Shown here: positions 33,610-44,000 of the stretch, piece by piece
How the letters are laid out: the number at the start of each line of letters is the position of its first letter
Position numbering within the stretch: position 1 is the stretch's first letter
From: Roseburia sp.
Lineage (GTDB): Bacteria; Bacillota; Clostridia; Lachnospirales; Lachnospiraceae
Direction: 5' to 3'
DNA length: 64,000 nucleotides
Assembly: GCA_003483745.1 (NCBI GenBank)
Contig: DMYD01000010.1
Location: 9,964 to 73,963 of the forward strand
Notes under the pieces: generated by a model
What the model was told of the DNA's origin: nothing
Databases searched by the model: none
What the model saw: only the letters and a program-made list of their open reading frames with translations
Program-made: the position numbers and the translations under genes

Positions 33610-34521
33610 TTATGCATCAAAGTGAAATCCTGCCAGTAAAGAACCAAGGCTGGTGCCTGTTGATTCTGTGTCAGTGTATTTTTCCAGTTCTTCCTCAGCA
33701 ACACCTGCGGTATCGACCATTTCTTCCTCTAATGCTTTCATGCTGAGGCTGATCTTGTTGTCATTTGTGTTAAGGACTTTTGCTTTGACTTTCTGGCCCT
33801 CTTTTAGTACTTCAGATGGCTTTTTGATCCGGCGTTCACAGATCTGCGAAATGTGTACCAGACCGCTCAGTCCATTTCCAAGGTTGATAAATGCGCCGTA
33901 TGGCATCAGTGTCTCAACCGTTCCTTCCATAACGGTTCCCGGTACGATCATTGAGATCTTGTGATTGCGCTCCTCCGCTTCCACTTCTCTTGCCACTGCC
34001 TTGCCGGATAAAACCAGTTTTTCTCTTTCTGCATCCACAGTGATCACGCGGACTTCGATCTCTTTTCCGATCCATGCATCGGTATCTTCCACATAGTCAA
34101 GTGTGATCTGGGATGCCGGAATAAATGCACGGATGCCTTCCAGATAGGTGACAACGCCACTCGGCACGCTCTCTTTGATGCGGACTTTTACCGTTGTCTC
34201 ATCTTCCATCATCTGTTTTAATTTATCCCATGCGAGCAGATCATTTGCTTCCTTTTTGGAAAGTACGATATTTCCGGCGCCATCGTCTGTCTGTACCACG
34301 GTTGCCTCGATCACATCTCCCTTGTGTACCTGTTCCATGACATTAAAATCAGGATCATTGCTCAGATCAGCAACTTTGATGATTCCCTGCGCATAATATT
34401 TTAAATCCAGAGTCACTTCCTCTTCGTTTACGTCAATGACCGTACCGGAAATAATGTCTCCCTCGTTGATCCTGCGGAAAGAGGCTTCCAGTTCGTCTTT
34501 GTAGTCGTCCATTGTTTCCAT
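33610..34521 (-). CDS. Protein with three S1 RNA-binding domains (RpsA-like)
   Basis: 303 residues. ATG at 34521 (METMDDYKDELEASFRRINE) follows GGGAGGA at 7 bases. The open frame reaches 34884, but that extension lies in an intergenic palindrome and has no coding character. Three S1 OB-folds are visible: about 18-90 (GDIISGTVIDVNEEEVTLDL), 100-180 and 186-258 (GTVMEGTVETLMPYGAFINL ... GLVHISQI). The third is the canonical one. It is shorter than proteobacterial S1 and like the Firmicutes S1-type proteins, which bind mRNA and ribosomes. A free-standing gene. Confidence 0.87.
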   Translation of the reverse strand: METMDDYKDELEASFRRINEGDIISGTVIDVNEEEVTLDLKYYAQGIIKVADLSNDPDFNVMEQVHKGDVIEATVVQTDDGAGNIVLSKKEANDLLAWDKLKQMMEDETTVKVRIKESVPSGVVTYLEGIRAFIPASQITLDYVEDTDAWIGKEIEVRVITVDAEREKLVLSGKAVAREVEAEERNHKISMIVPGTVMEGTVETLMPYGAFINLGNGLSGLVHISQICERRIKKPSEVLKEGQKVKAKVLNTNDNKISLSMKALEEEMVDTAGVAEEELEKYTDTESTGTSLGSLLAGFHFDA

Positions 34522-34553
34522 TTTGTTATCCTCCCATTTGTTAATTCTAATAC

Positions 34554-34665
34554 CTGCAAAACTCATCCACATTTTCTGAAATTGCGAGAGACTGACACAT
34601 GAAACGAAGGCACGCTTCCGCTGCGTGTCGCTCGCAATAGCTCCACATTTTGTTGAGTTTTGCAG
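34554..34665. repeat. Nested palindrome upstream of the S1-protein gene
   Basis: Perfect 12-base arms CTGCAAAACTCA (34554-34565) and TGAGTTTTGCAG (34654-34665) enclose a second stem ATTGCGAG (34581) / CTCGCAAT (34631). It lies between the S1 gene start and the histidine kinase stop, in the S1 gene's upstream region. It could be an RNA leader or terminator pair. Confidence 0.65.
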
Positions 34666-34705
34666 AGATCTACATTTTCTAAACGGTATTATAACACACC
34701 CGTCC

Positions 34706-37000
34706 CTAAAACAAAATGACAACTTTGAAGAGGTCACCGTCGACCTCAACGTGGAACTCACCGCCCTGCGCCTCAGTAAAACTTTTTGCGATCGCAAGTC
34801 CAAGTCCGGAACCTTCTGTATTTCTCGAACTGTCACCACGCACAAACCGTTCTGTAATCTCATCTCCACTGATATGTATTTCATCCGCAGACATGTTTTT
34901 TAAGATGATCTCGACAATGGATGCTTTTTTTCGCACCTCCAGGTAAACCCTGCTGCCCTGCATTGCATATTTGACCACATTGACAAAAAGATTTTCAAAA
35001 ATGCGGTAGGTTTTCTGGTTATCTAGCATTAACAGTACTTTTTCTTCCGGCACATTCCACTTAAGTTCGAGTCCCCGCTCTTTCATCTTATCCACATGTT
35101 CAATGCTGACCTGTTTGATCAGGTTTACAACGTCAAGTTCCATCTTATTCAATACAATATTGTTACTGTTTGCCTTGCTGACTTCAAAAAGATCTTCGAT
35201 CAGCACCTTAAGGCGCAGTGATTTACGCTCTAAAGTATCAATGTAAGAACGCCTTTCTTCCTCCGTGATGTCTTCTTTTTTCAGCAGTTCAATGTATGTC
35301 GTGATGGCAGTGAGCGGTGTTTTTAAGTCATGTGAAACATTTGTGATCAGTTCTGTTTTCATACGCTGGCTCTTTACCTCTTCCTCCACTGCTTTTTTCA
35401 TACCGGTCTGGATCTGCGCAAGTTCGTCCCGGAACGGATTAAATATGCCAAAATCCCCCTGAATCTCCTGATCAAGATTACCTTCTGCGATCGTCTGCAT
35501 GGCATCTAACATCGCATGATAATCTTTATTGATCTGCTCATAATGTCTCTTTATAATAAAAAACAGGACGATCGAATAGACAACTAATGCACCGATCCCA
35601 AAGAACCAGAACAAGGAACAGGCTGCAAGCACTGCAAAGTTTATAACGACAACTTTTAAGATCAGTTTTGTCGTTTCCTCACTGAAATCAATGTGTGTGA
35701 TCTCCCCGGAGAGTGTGTTCCACCACTGTCTGATCCGGTTGCCTGTCTTTTTAAACTGTTTTTTTATCCATGGGAAGATCTGATAGATCAGGCTGTATCT
35801 TCTGATATATTCCCAGAGTCCGACTGAAAATACCGGTCTTAGCAGATATGCGGCTGCAAGCCACATTGCATAGATCAGCCACAAAGTTCCAACTGCAGTA
35901 AGTACGCTGATCACAACATCATAAACCTGTCCACCCATCAGTTCATCCGCCACATCCGCAAACGAATCAAATCCATACGACCAGGTAAGTTCCGTAAAGT
36001 AATTCTGCAGACATAGTCCGCAGATCACACCTGTGACTCCAAGTTCTGCCGCGTAAGCATGTACCTTTCCATCATTTAAAATATTGCCTCCGGCTTTTTT
36101 CCCTGTCATAAAAAACATAAATGCGATCACAGCCACAACCGATACGCCATACAATGGAAGTGCTCCATTAATTTTATAGGCGGACAGCTTTTCAAGATAA
36201 TCTTCTTCCTCATCACTGTAAGAATCATAAAGAATATTTTCAGATGCCTTCTCTTTGGAAATACCGATCACAAACTCTATATTTTCCGGTCCTTTGAGCA
36301 CGGGCATGTCTGTTGGATTAAAATACTCTTCCAGATTAGTTTTTAACAGTTCACTGCGTTCCTGTGCCCCTAAGGATTTTATTAAAAGATCCCCGCTATT
36401 TTCCCTGTCTGACAGCAGAGGAATTACTTCCATCGCCCCGACTTCATTAAATTTTACCGCAAACAATTCGCTGTAATATTGTGCCAGTTGTTCACTGACA
36501 TCCTTTTCCTCTCCACCGAGTACACTCTCTAAATTCTGCGTTGTATTTTTCAGTCTGCTTCCATCTTCGGACTCCATAACGCAGTAATCAATCTGGGAAC
36601 GGACTTTTTCAAACTGACTGCTCCATTCATCCATCACCGACAATACTTCATCATTGGTTACCTGCTCTAATTGTTCCTGTGACTCCCACCTGTCGGTTTC
36701 ATCCGCTTTTGCATAAGATGCAATATAAAGATCTGTCGCTGACACCTCCGCTTCGCTTTTCTGATTCTGGTATTCTAAATCGAGCAGATAAAATCCCTCA
36801 TACAGATTTTTCAGAAACTGTGTCTGAATCTGCGTACCACTGTCTGCTCCTGCTTTTGCCGCCTCTGTCTTCTTTAACCAGTCCGTGCCTCTGCGATTGA
36901 TTCCCGGATAGCACAAAAAATTAATAAACGCTAAAATAAACAGAAAGCCTGCAACCATTATAGTCCTTGCCTTACGGCTGTTTTTCCATTTTATATCCAA
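34706..37000 (-). CDS. Membrane sensor histidine kinase
   Basis: 764 residues from a TTG at 37000, or 750 from ATG at 36958 (AAGG 6 bases upstream); I cannot decide. One N-terminal helix, a long extracellular domain (about 35-280), then several helices (285-475), giving a complex sensor region. The cytoplasmic end has HisKA with NVSHDLKTPLTAITTYIELL (phospho-His) and HATPase with N-box, and GSGLGLAIAKSFTEAQGGEF (G2). It overlaps the response regulator by 29 bases on the TTG start and forms a pair with it. The multi-helix sensor with a big extracellular loop suggests a cell envelope signal. Confidence 0.9.
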   Translation of the reverse strand: MDIKWKNSRKARTIMVAGFLFILAFINFLCYPGINRRGTDWLKKTEAAKAGADSGTQIQTQFLKNLYEGFYLLDLEYQNQKSEAEVSATDLYIASYAKADETDRWESQEQLEQVTNDEVLSVMDEWSSQFEKVRSQIDYCVMESEDGSRLKNTTQNLESVLGGEEKDVSEQLAQYYSELFAVKFNEVGAMEVIPLLSDRENSGDLLIKSLGAQERSELLKTNLEEYFNPTDMPVLKGPENIEFVIGISKEKASENILYDSYSDEEEDYLEKLSAYKINGALPLYGVSVVAVIAFMFFMTGKKAGGNILNDGKVHAYAAELGVTGVICGLCLQNYFTELTWSYGFDSFADVADELMGGQVYDVVISVLTAVGTLWLIYAMWLAAAYLLRPVFSVGLWEYIRRYSLIYQIFPWIKKQFKKTGNRIRQWWNTLSGEITHIDFSEETTKLILKVVVINFAVLAACSLFWFFGIGALVVYSIVLFFIIKRHYEQINKDYHAMLDAMQTIAEGNLDQEIQGDFGIFNPFRDELAQIQTGMKKAVEEEVKSQRMKTELITNVSHDLKTPLTAITTYIELLKKEDITEEERRSYIDTLERKSLRLKVLIEDLFEVSKANSNNIVLNKMELDVVNLIKQVSIEHVDKMKERGLELKWNVPEEKVLLMLDNQKTYRIFENLFVNVVKYAMQGSRVYLEVRKKASIVEIILKNMSADEIHISGDEITERFVRGDSSRNTEGSGLGLAIAKSFTEAQGGEFHVEVDGDLFKVVILF

Positions 37001-37679
37001 CGCCCCACACCACCTTTAAATATTTTGGTTCTCTCGGATTGATCTCGATCTTATCCCTGATATTTCTCACATGCACCATGATCGTATCTGTATTGATCGC
37101 TTTTTCATTCCAGACACGCTCGTAAATCTCGTCCGCCGAATAAACTCTTCCCGGATTTTTCATCAGAAGTGCTAAAATCTTAAACTCGATCGGTGTCATT
37201 TTCACCGGTTTCCCATCCACAAATACTTCCACTGTATCTTCATTCAACTCAATACCACCAATGATATGTACCCTGTCATTTTCCTTTTTCTTCTGACTTT
37301 TGTTGTTAAACTTTGTATAACGCCGGAGCTGGGAATTGACGCGCGCCATCAATTCTAACGGCGTAAATGGTTTTGTCACATAATCGTCCGCTCCGATGTT
37401 CAGCCCAATCACTTTATCTGTCTCCTCTGATTTCGCTGAAAGCATAATGACAGGAAAATCATGATGTTCCCTGAGTTTTAATGTCATTGTTACACCGTCC
37501 ATGCGCGGCATCATGATATCAACGATTGCAAGGTGTATCTCCTTACTCTCTATGATTTCTAATCCTTCCACACCGTCTGCTGCCTTATACACATTATAAT
37601 TCTGGCTTTTTAAAAATATCTCGATTCCATCACGGATCTCTTTGTCATCTTCAACGATTAAAATATTGTACTGTTCCAT
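36972..37679 (-). CDS. OmpR/PhoB family response regulator
   Basis: 235 residues. Receiver domain with acidic pocket EDD (10-12), phospho-acceptor Asp54 (VDIMMPRMDG), Thr/Ser and Lys105-type (YVTKPFTPLEL). The C-terminal winged helix has EFKILALLMKNPGRVYSADEIYERVW and TIMVHVRNIRDKIE. It acts with the histidine kinase encoded just downstream. Confidence 0.94.
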   Translation of the reverse strand: MEQYNILIVEDDKEIRDGIEIFLKSQNYNVYKAADGVEGLEIIESKEIHLAIVDIMMPRMDGVTMTLKLREHHDFPVIMLSAKSEETDKVIGLNIGADDYVTKPFTPLELMARVNSQLRRYTKFNNKSQKKKENDRVHIIGGIELNEDTVEVFVDGKPVKMTPIEFKILALLMKNPGRVYSADEIYERVWNEKAINTDTIMVHVRNIRDKIEINPREPKYLKVVWGVGYKMEKQP

Positions 37680-37830
37680 TATTTTTGTCTGTGTGAAAGA
37701 TTTTCACACTTCTCCCCTTTTCTTTCTGTGCTGCAGATGTTCCTTTTTGCCACACTTCCTTTCAGTATATCATTTACCTTATCAAAATGAAACAAATCTT
37801 ATGTTATTTCCGGCACACCTGAATTATTTC

Positions 37831-37964
37831 GTTACTGTTCACTCGTACCTCGTTCCAGTAACGGATTTTGCCGATGCTTCGCATTCCAAATCGGCAAAAT
37901 CTGCTGCCACCACTGTATCATACGGCATTTTCAGTTCAGAAAATGCCTGCCTGTAAACAGTAAC
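37831..37964. repeat. Three-stem palindromic element between the two-component system and a membrane-protein gene
   Basis: GTTACTGTT (37831) pairs with AACAGTAAC (37956-37964). Inside are GATTTTGCCGAT/ATCGGCAAAATC (37864-37901) and GGCATTTTC/GAAAATGCC (37924-37947). A second CAGTAAC at 37856 can compete for the outer arm. It is the only feature in the AT-rich gap 37680-38100. Confidence 0.65.
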
Positions 37965-38108
37965 ATTATTTCTGCTCTTATCCTCCTTTGTGTATTATCT
38001 TACCTTCCGAATGCAAAGAACGCCCGCAGAAAAAAATAAAGATTTTCAAAAGATTTACTTTACATTTTCCTTAATTTCTGCAAAATTCTCTTTTTTTCTC
38101 TATATTTT

Positions 38109-38137
38109 TTGCATTTTGCTGATAGGAGTGTTAGAAT
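38109..38137 (+). promoter_or_regulatory. Promoter of the small membrane-protein gene at 38172
   Basis: TTGCAT (38109-38114) and TAGAAT (38132-38137) with a 17-base spacer. Confidence 0.5.
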
Positions 38138-38171
38138 ATGAATGTTATTAAATTTTCGAGGAGGTTTACTT

Positions 38172-38465
38172 ATGGACAAAAAAACAACAGGAATCGTTTC
38201 CTACATCACACTCATCGGCTGGCTGATCGCATTCTGTGCCGGTGATAAGAAGGGAGCCAAATTCCACCTGAATCAGTCGTTGGTGTTATACCTTGCATCA
38301 CTGATCAACGGTATCATCATTTCACGTATTCCGGTTTGCGGATGGGCTGTCAGCAGCATTCTCTCCCTTGTATTCTTTATCTTCTGGATCATGGGATTAG
38401 TATATGCCTGCAAAGATGAGGAAAAAGAACTTCCACTTTTAGGAAGTATTAAGATTTTAAACTAA
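38172..38465 (+). CDS. Small DUF4870-like membrane protein
   Basis: 97 residues. ATG at 38172 with GAGGAGG 8 bases upstream; the frame starts earlier at 38142 without a site. Three hydrophobic helices (about 7-24, 35-55, 58-78) and the GDKKGAKFHLNQSLVLYL motif, which resembles the conserved H-x-NQ motif of DUF4870/Tic20-like proteins. Function unknown. A terminator follows. Confidence 0.75.
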   Translation: MDKKTTGIVSYITLIGWLIAFCAGDKKGAKFHLNQSLVLYLASLINGIIISRIPVCGWAVSSILSLVFFIFWIMGLVYACKDEEKELPLLGSIKILN

Positions 38466-38493
38466 GCTGTTTAAAAAAGACATTATTATGTAA

Positions 38494-38538
38494 ATACCCG
38501 GCTTTAAGGTACATGACCCCAAAGCCGGGTTTCTTTTT
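38494..38538 (+). terminator. Terminator of the gene at 38172
   Basis: ACCCGGCTTTAAGG and CCAAAGCCGGGT pair, followed by TTTCTTTTTCT. Confidence 0.75.
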
Positions 38539-38550
38539 CTGTGCACAGAT

Positions 38551-38570
38551 CTGCCTGTTAAAACAGGCAG
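38551..38570 (-). terminator. Hairpin downstream of glgP
   Basis: CTGCCTGT and ACAGGCAG with a 4-base TAAA loop. It is a perfect stem just after the glgP stop but has no T run, so it may be an end-stabilising hairpin. Confidence 0.4.
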
Positions 38571-38592
38571 TCTGCTATCTTATACGATTTTC

Positions 38593-41052
38593 TTATACCT
38601 CTACGGTAATTTTGTCTAAGTGCCAGATATCATCCACATATTCCTGGATTGTACGGTCAGAGGAGAATTTACCGGCATGTGCGATATTTAAGATTGCACT
38701 CTTTGCCCAGCCTTCCTCATCTTTGTACGCTTCCATCACACGTTTCTGTGCGTCTGCATAGGAACGGAAGTCTTTTAAGATGAAATAAGTATCTGCAAAT
38801 TGTGTACACTGTGTGTTGAGCAGTGAATTATAAAGATCACGGAACAGTTCCGGATCATTCGGTGAGTAGAATCCGTTGATGAGCTGCATCAGTACCTTAC
38901 GGATATCCTGATCCGTATTAAAGATCTGCATCGGATCATAATCACGGTTTCTCTCATGAGCGATGACTTCATCGGAACTCATACCGAAAATAAATGCATT
39001 TTCCTTGCCGACTTCCTCTACGATCTCAACGTTGGCACCATCCATCGTTCCGAGTGTCAGCGCACCATTTAACATAAACTTCATATTACCGGTTCCGGAT
39101 GCTTCCTTACTTGCAGTAGAGATCTGTTCGCTGACATCTGCTGCTGCAAAGATCCACTCTGCGATCGATACGCGGTAATCTTCGATAAATACAACTTTAA
39201 TCTTGCCGTTAATACTTCTGTCGTTGTTGATGACATCCGCTACATTGTTGATCAGCTTAATCGTAAGTTTGGCATTCTTGTAACCAGCTGCTGCTTTTGC
39301 ACCGAAAATAAAAGTTCTCGGATAGAAATCCATATCCGGATGCTCTTTTAATTCATTGTACAGATACATGACATGTAAAATATTCAGTAACTGACGTTTA
39401 TACTCATGCAGACGTTTTACCTGTACGTCAAAGATGGAACGCGGATCTACTTCGATACCGTTATGCTCTTTGATGTATTTTGCAAGACGCAGTTTGTTCT
39501 GATATTTGATATTCATGAACTCCTGCTGTGCTTTTTTATCGGTTGCATAGATCGCCATCTTCTCAATATGGGACAGATTTGTAATCCAGTCGTCACCGAT
39601 ATGTTCACTTACCCAGTCTGCAAGAAGCGGATCGCCATGCATCAGGAATCTACGCTGTGTGATTCCGTTTGTCTTGTTGTTGAATTTCTGTGGGAACAGC
39701 TCGTAGAAATCATGAAGCTGCTCGTTCTTTAAGATCTCCGTGTGGAGTTTTGCCACACCGTTTACAGAATATCCTGCTGCGATCGCAAGATGTGCCATTT
39801 TTACCTGACCATCGTAAACGATTGCCATACGTGCAACTTTACCGTTATCTCCCGGAAACTCTGCCTGGATCTGTAAAATAAATCTGCGGTTGATCTCCTC
39901 AACGATCTGATAGATACGCGGAAGCAGTCTTGAGAAGATCTCGATCGGCCATTTTTCAAGTGCTTCTGCCATGATCGTGTGGTTTGTGTATGCACAGGTC
40001 TTTGTCGTGATCTCCCATGCCTCATCCCAGCTTAATCCCTCTTCGTCAAGTAAAATACGCATCAGCTCTGCCACTGCAACGGTCGGATGTGTATCATTTA
40101 ACTGGAATGTCACTTTCTCCGGCAACTTATGGATATCGTCATGATGCTTTTTGTAACGTGCTAATGCACGCTGTACACTTGCAGATACGAAGAAATACTG
40201 CTGTTTTAAACGAAGTTCTTTTCCTGCGATATGGTTATCATTCGGATAAAGTACCTCGACTAAGTTGCGGGCAAGATTTTCCTGCTCTACTGCCTTGTGA
40301 TAATCTCCCTTGTCAAAAGAATCTAACTCAAAGCACTCCATCGGCTCTGCATCCCAGATCATTAAGGTATCTACCACATGATTGCCGTAACCTACGATCG
40401 GCATATCATAAGGTACTGCTAAAACAGACTGGTAATTTTCCTGTACGAAACGTGTCTTGCCTTCCTCCGTCACTTCCGCACGGACATAACCGCCGAATTT
40501 AACCTCATAGGAATACTCCGGACGGCGAAGTTCAAACGGATATCCGTTCTTTAACCAGTTGTCCGGCACTTCCACCTGAAAACCGTCTTTGATCTTCTGT
40601 TTGAACATACCATAACGGTAACGGATACCGCAGCCGTAAGCTGCGTATCCCAACGTTGCCAGAGATTCCATAAAGCAGGCTGCAAGACGGCCAAGTCCAC
40701 CGTTTCCAAGTGCCGGATCCGGCTCCTGATCCTCGATCTCGTCAAGGTTTAAGCCGATCTCCTCAAGCGCCTCTTTTACCTCTTTATACATTTTTAGATT
40801 GATCATGTTATTGCCAAGCGCACGACCCATTAAAAACTCCATGGACATGTAATAAACCATCTTTGGATCCTGTTTGTCAAACGCTTTCTGTGTTGCAAGC
40901 CAGTCATCAATAATGACATCTTTTACCGTGTAGGAAACCGCCTGAAAAATTTCCTGCTGTGAAGCTTCCTCTAATGTTTTGCGGTAAAGATTTTTTACAT
41001 TTTCCTTTACGTCCTCAATAAATTTTTCCTTGTTGAAAACATTTTCCTTCAT
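38593..41052 (-). CDS. glgP: Glycogen/maltodextrin phosphorylase
   Basis: 819 residues, PLP-dependent. It releases glucose 1-phosphate from alpha-glucans. The N-terminal region has MEFLMGRALGNN and DPALGNGGLGRLAACFMESLA; the C-terminal PLP-lysine motif is ASKEASGTGNMKFMLNGA. The DVQVKRLHEYKRQ and FIEDYRVS segments are family hallmarks. The ATG (41050-41052) directly abuts the ileS stop codon (41053-41055), with AAAGGAG inside the ileS end, so it is translationally coupled and shares the ileS T-box. No glg operon is nearby. Confidence 0.95.
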   Translation of the reverse strand: MKENVFNKEKFIEDVKENVKNLYRKTLEEASQQEIFQAVSYTVKDVIIDDWLATQKAFDKQDPKMVYYMSMEFLMGRALGNNMINLKMYKEVKEALEEIGLNLDEIEDQEPDPALGNGGLGRLAACFMESLATLGYAAYGCGIRYRYGMFKQKIKDGFQVEVPDNWLKNGYPFELRRPEYSYEVKFGGYVRAEVTEEGKTRFVQENYQSVLAVPYDMPIVGYGNHVVDTLMIWDAEPMECFELDSFDKGDYHKAVEQENLARNLVEVLYPNDNHIAGKELRLKQQYFFVSASVQRALARYKKHHDDIHKLPEKVTFQLNDTHPTVAVAELMRILLDEEGLSWDEAWEITTKTCAYTNHTIMAEALEKWPIEIFSRLLPRIYQIVEEINRRFILQIQAEFPGDNGKVARMAIVYDGQVKMAHLAIAAGYSVNGVAKLHTEILKNEQLHDFYELFPQKFNNKTNGITQRRFLMHGDPLLADWVSEHIGDDWITNLSHIEKMAIYATDKKAQQEFMNIKYQNKLRLAKYIKEHNGIEVDPRSIFDVQVKRLHEYKRQLLNILHVMYLYNELKEHPDMDFYPRTFIFGAKAAAGYKNAKLTIKLINNVADVINNDRSINGKIKVVFIEDYRVSIAEWIFAAADVSEQISTASKEASGTGNMKFMLNGALTLGTMDGANVEIVEEVGKENAFIFGMSSDEVIAHERNRDYDPMQIFNTDQDIRKVLMQLINGFYSPNDPELFRDLYNSLLNTQCTQFADTYFILKDFRSYADAQKRVMEAYKDEEGWAKSAILNIAHAGKFSSDRTIQEYVDDIWHLDKITVEV

Positions 41053-44000
41053 CTAGTTTTCTCCTTTTTTGACTCCGAGCAATACTTTTTCGCCATTGAT
41101 GTTCCATTCTTTGCAGTAGATTCCATCTTCTTTGGCGTCAAAAGAATCAGCTTCTGCTACAACCTCAGTACCTAAAACATCACCCATGATGTCATTTCCG
41201 TACTTATGAAAGATATCGGCTACTTTTTCATCTGCATGATAGTAAATGGAGATTTTATCCATAACCTCAAATCCGGCTTCCTTACGCATTGTCTGGATCT
41301 TACTGATCAGCTCACGGACAAATCCTTCCTCTACCAGTTCCGGTGTCAGGTTGGTATCAAGCACAACCGTTACCGTATTATCTCCTTCCGTTACATAACC
41401 TTCCATCTGTGTCATTGTGATCAAAAGGTCTTCTTCGGATAATTTTACATCATCACTGACTGAAGGCAGCGCAAGCACACCGTCTGCCTTTAATTCAGCC
41501 ATTGCCTTGTTTCCGTCTAACTCTGCAAGTGCTTTCTGGATCTGTCCTAAGAACTTGCCGTATTTCGGTCCGACGGTACGAAGCTGCGGTTTGAAGGTAT
41601 AGCTTGTGTATGCGCTGACATCCTCTGTAAAGTTTACTTTCTTCACATTCAGCTCATCCTCGATGATCTCTACAAAGTACTCAGATAAAACATTCGGTGC
41701 TTTGACATACATATTTCCGATTGGCTGGCGGTTCTTGATATTCGCAGAGTTACGGCATGCACGGCCCATAACAACGATCTTTAAGACCTCATCCATATTT
41801 TTCTCTAATTCTTTGTCGATCCATGCCTCATTGACAGCCGGGAAGTCGCACAGATGGATGCTCTCCGGTGCCTCTGTGTTGATGGAACGTACCAGGTTCT
41901 GATAGATCTCCTCTGTCATGAACGGGATCATCGGTGCAGCAGCCTTGCAGATCTCAACTAATGCAGTATAAAGTGTCATATATGCGTTGATCTTATCCTG
42001 CTCCATGCCTTTTGCCCAGAAACGGTCACGGCTTCTTCTGACATACCAGTTACTCATGTCATCCACGAACTCATCAAGTACCTTTGCAGCTTCCGGAATG
42101 CGGTAATTTGCAAGGTTCTCATCTGTTCCCTTGATCGCGGAATTCAATTTTGACAGCAGCCATTTATCCATCACGGATAATTTTTCATAATCTAAGGTAT
42201 ATTTCGTTGCATCAAACTGGTCGATGTTTGCATACAGTACGAAGAATGCATAAGTATTCCACAGGGTACCCATGAATTTACGCTGTCCTTCCTGTACCAG
42301 CTTGCCACTGAAACGCTTCGGGATCCATGGTGCACTGCTTGTATAGAAATACCAGCGGATCGCATCTGCGCCGTAAGTCTCTAATGCATCAAACGGATCA
42401 ACCGCATTTCCTTTGGACTTACTCATCTTCTGTCCGTTCTCATCCTGTACATGTCCAAGAACGATGACGTTCTCATACGGAGCTTTATTAAATAACAGTG
42501 TAGACTCTGCCATCAGAGAATAGAACCATCCTCTTGTCTGGTCAACTGCCTCGGAGATAAATTTCGCCGGGAACTGTTTTTCAAATACGTCTTTGTTCTC
42601 AAACGGATAATGATGCTGTGCAAATGGCATTGCTCCGGAATCGAACCAGCAGTCGATAACTTCCGGTACGCGGTGCATTTCTTTGCCGCAATCCGGGCAT
42701 TTAAAGGTCACTGCATCAATATACGGACGATGAAGTTCTACCTTTGCATCCTCCGGATTTCCACTTCTCTCTGCGAGTTCTGCGCGGCTTCCGATGCACT
42801 CCTGATGTCCACACTCACACTCCCATACCGGAAGTGGTGTTCCCCAGTAACGGTTACGGGAAATACCCCAGTCCTGGATGTTCTCAAGCCAGTCACCGAA
42901 ACGTCCTTTTCCGATGGAATCCGGAATCCAGTTTACGGTGTTATTGTTGCGGATCAGGTCATCTTTGACTGCAGTCATCTTGATAAACCAGGATTCTCTT
43001 GCGTAGTAGATGAGTGGTGTGTCACATCTCCAGCAGTGTGGATATTCATGCTCAAATTTTGGAGCATCGAATAACAGTCCTTTCTCATCGAGATCTTTTA
43101 ATACCATAGGATCTGCTTTCTTTACGAAAACACCGGCATACGGTGTCTCTTTGGTCAGCTCACCTTTTCCGTCTACAAGCTGTACGAATGGAAGGTCATA
43201 TTTTCTTCCGACAGCGGCATCATCTTCACCGAATGCAGGAGCGATATGAACGATACCGGTACCGTCTGTCATGGTTACATAAGTATCACATACGATGTAA
43301 TGCGCTTTTTTGTGCTGTTTTTCAATGATCTCTTTTGCACAGTCAAACAACGGCTCATACTCTTTGTACTCTAAGTCGCTTCCTTTGTAAGTCTCTAATA
43401 CTTCGTATGCCTTTGTTCCCTCCGGTGCATCCTTGTCAGGCAGTTTGCCAAGAACTGTGTCAAGCAGTGCCTCTGCCATATAATAGGTATATCCGTCAAT
43501 CGCTTTTACTTTGCAGTAAGTCTCATCCGGGTTCACACAAAGTGCAACGTTAGACGGCAGTGTCCAAGGGGTTGTGGTCCATGCAAGGAAGTACGCATCT
43601 TCTCCGACTACTTTAAAACGTGCAACAGCAGAACGCTCTTTGACGGTCTTATACCCCTGTGCAACCTCCTGGGAGGATAACGGAGTACCACAACGTGGGC
43701 AGTAAGGAACGATCTTGAATCCTTTGTACAACAGATCTTTGTTCCAGATTTCTTTTAATGCCCACCATTCGGACTCGATAAAATTGTCGTCATAGGTAAC
43801 GTATGGATTGTCCATATCTGCCCAGAAACCAACAGTCTTTGAGAAATCTTCCCACATTCCTTTGTATTTCCATACAGATTCCTTACATTTTTTGATGAAA
43901 GGCTCCATACCGTATTCCTCGATCTGCTCTTTTCCGTTTAATCCAAGAAGCTTCTCGACCTCAAGTTCTACCGGCAGTCCGTGTGTATCCCATCCGGCTT

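Noticed and set aside
34522..34884. N-terminal extension of the S1-domain protein
   Set aside because: The extension crosses the nested palindrome and the kinase gene end, while ATG 34521 has a strong site.
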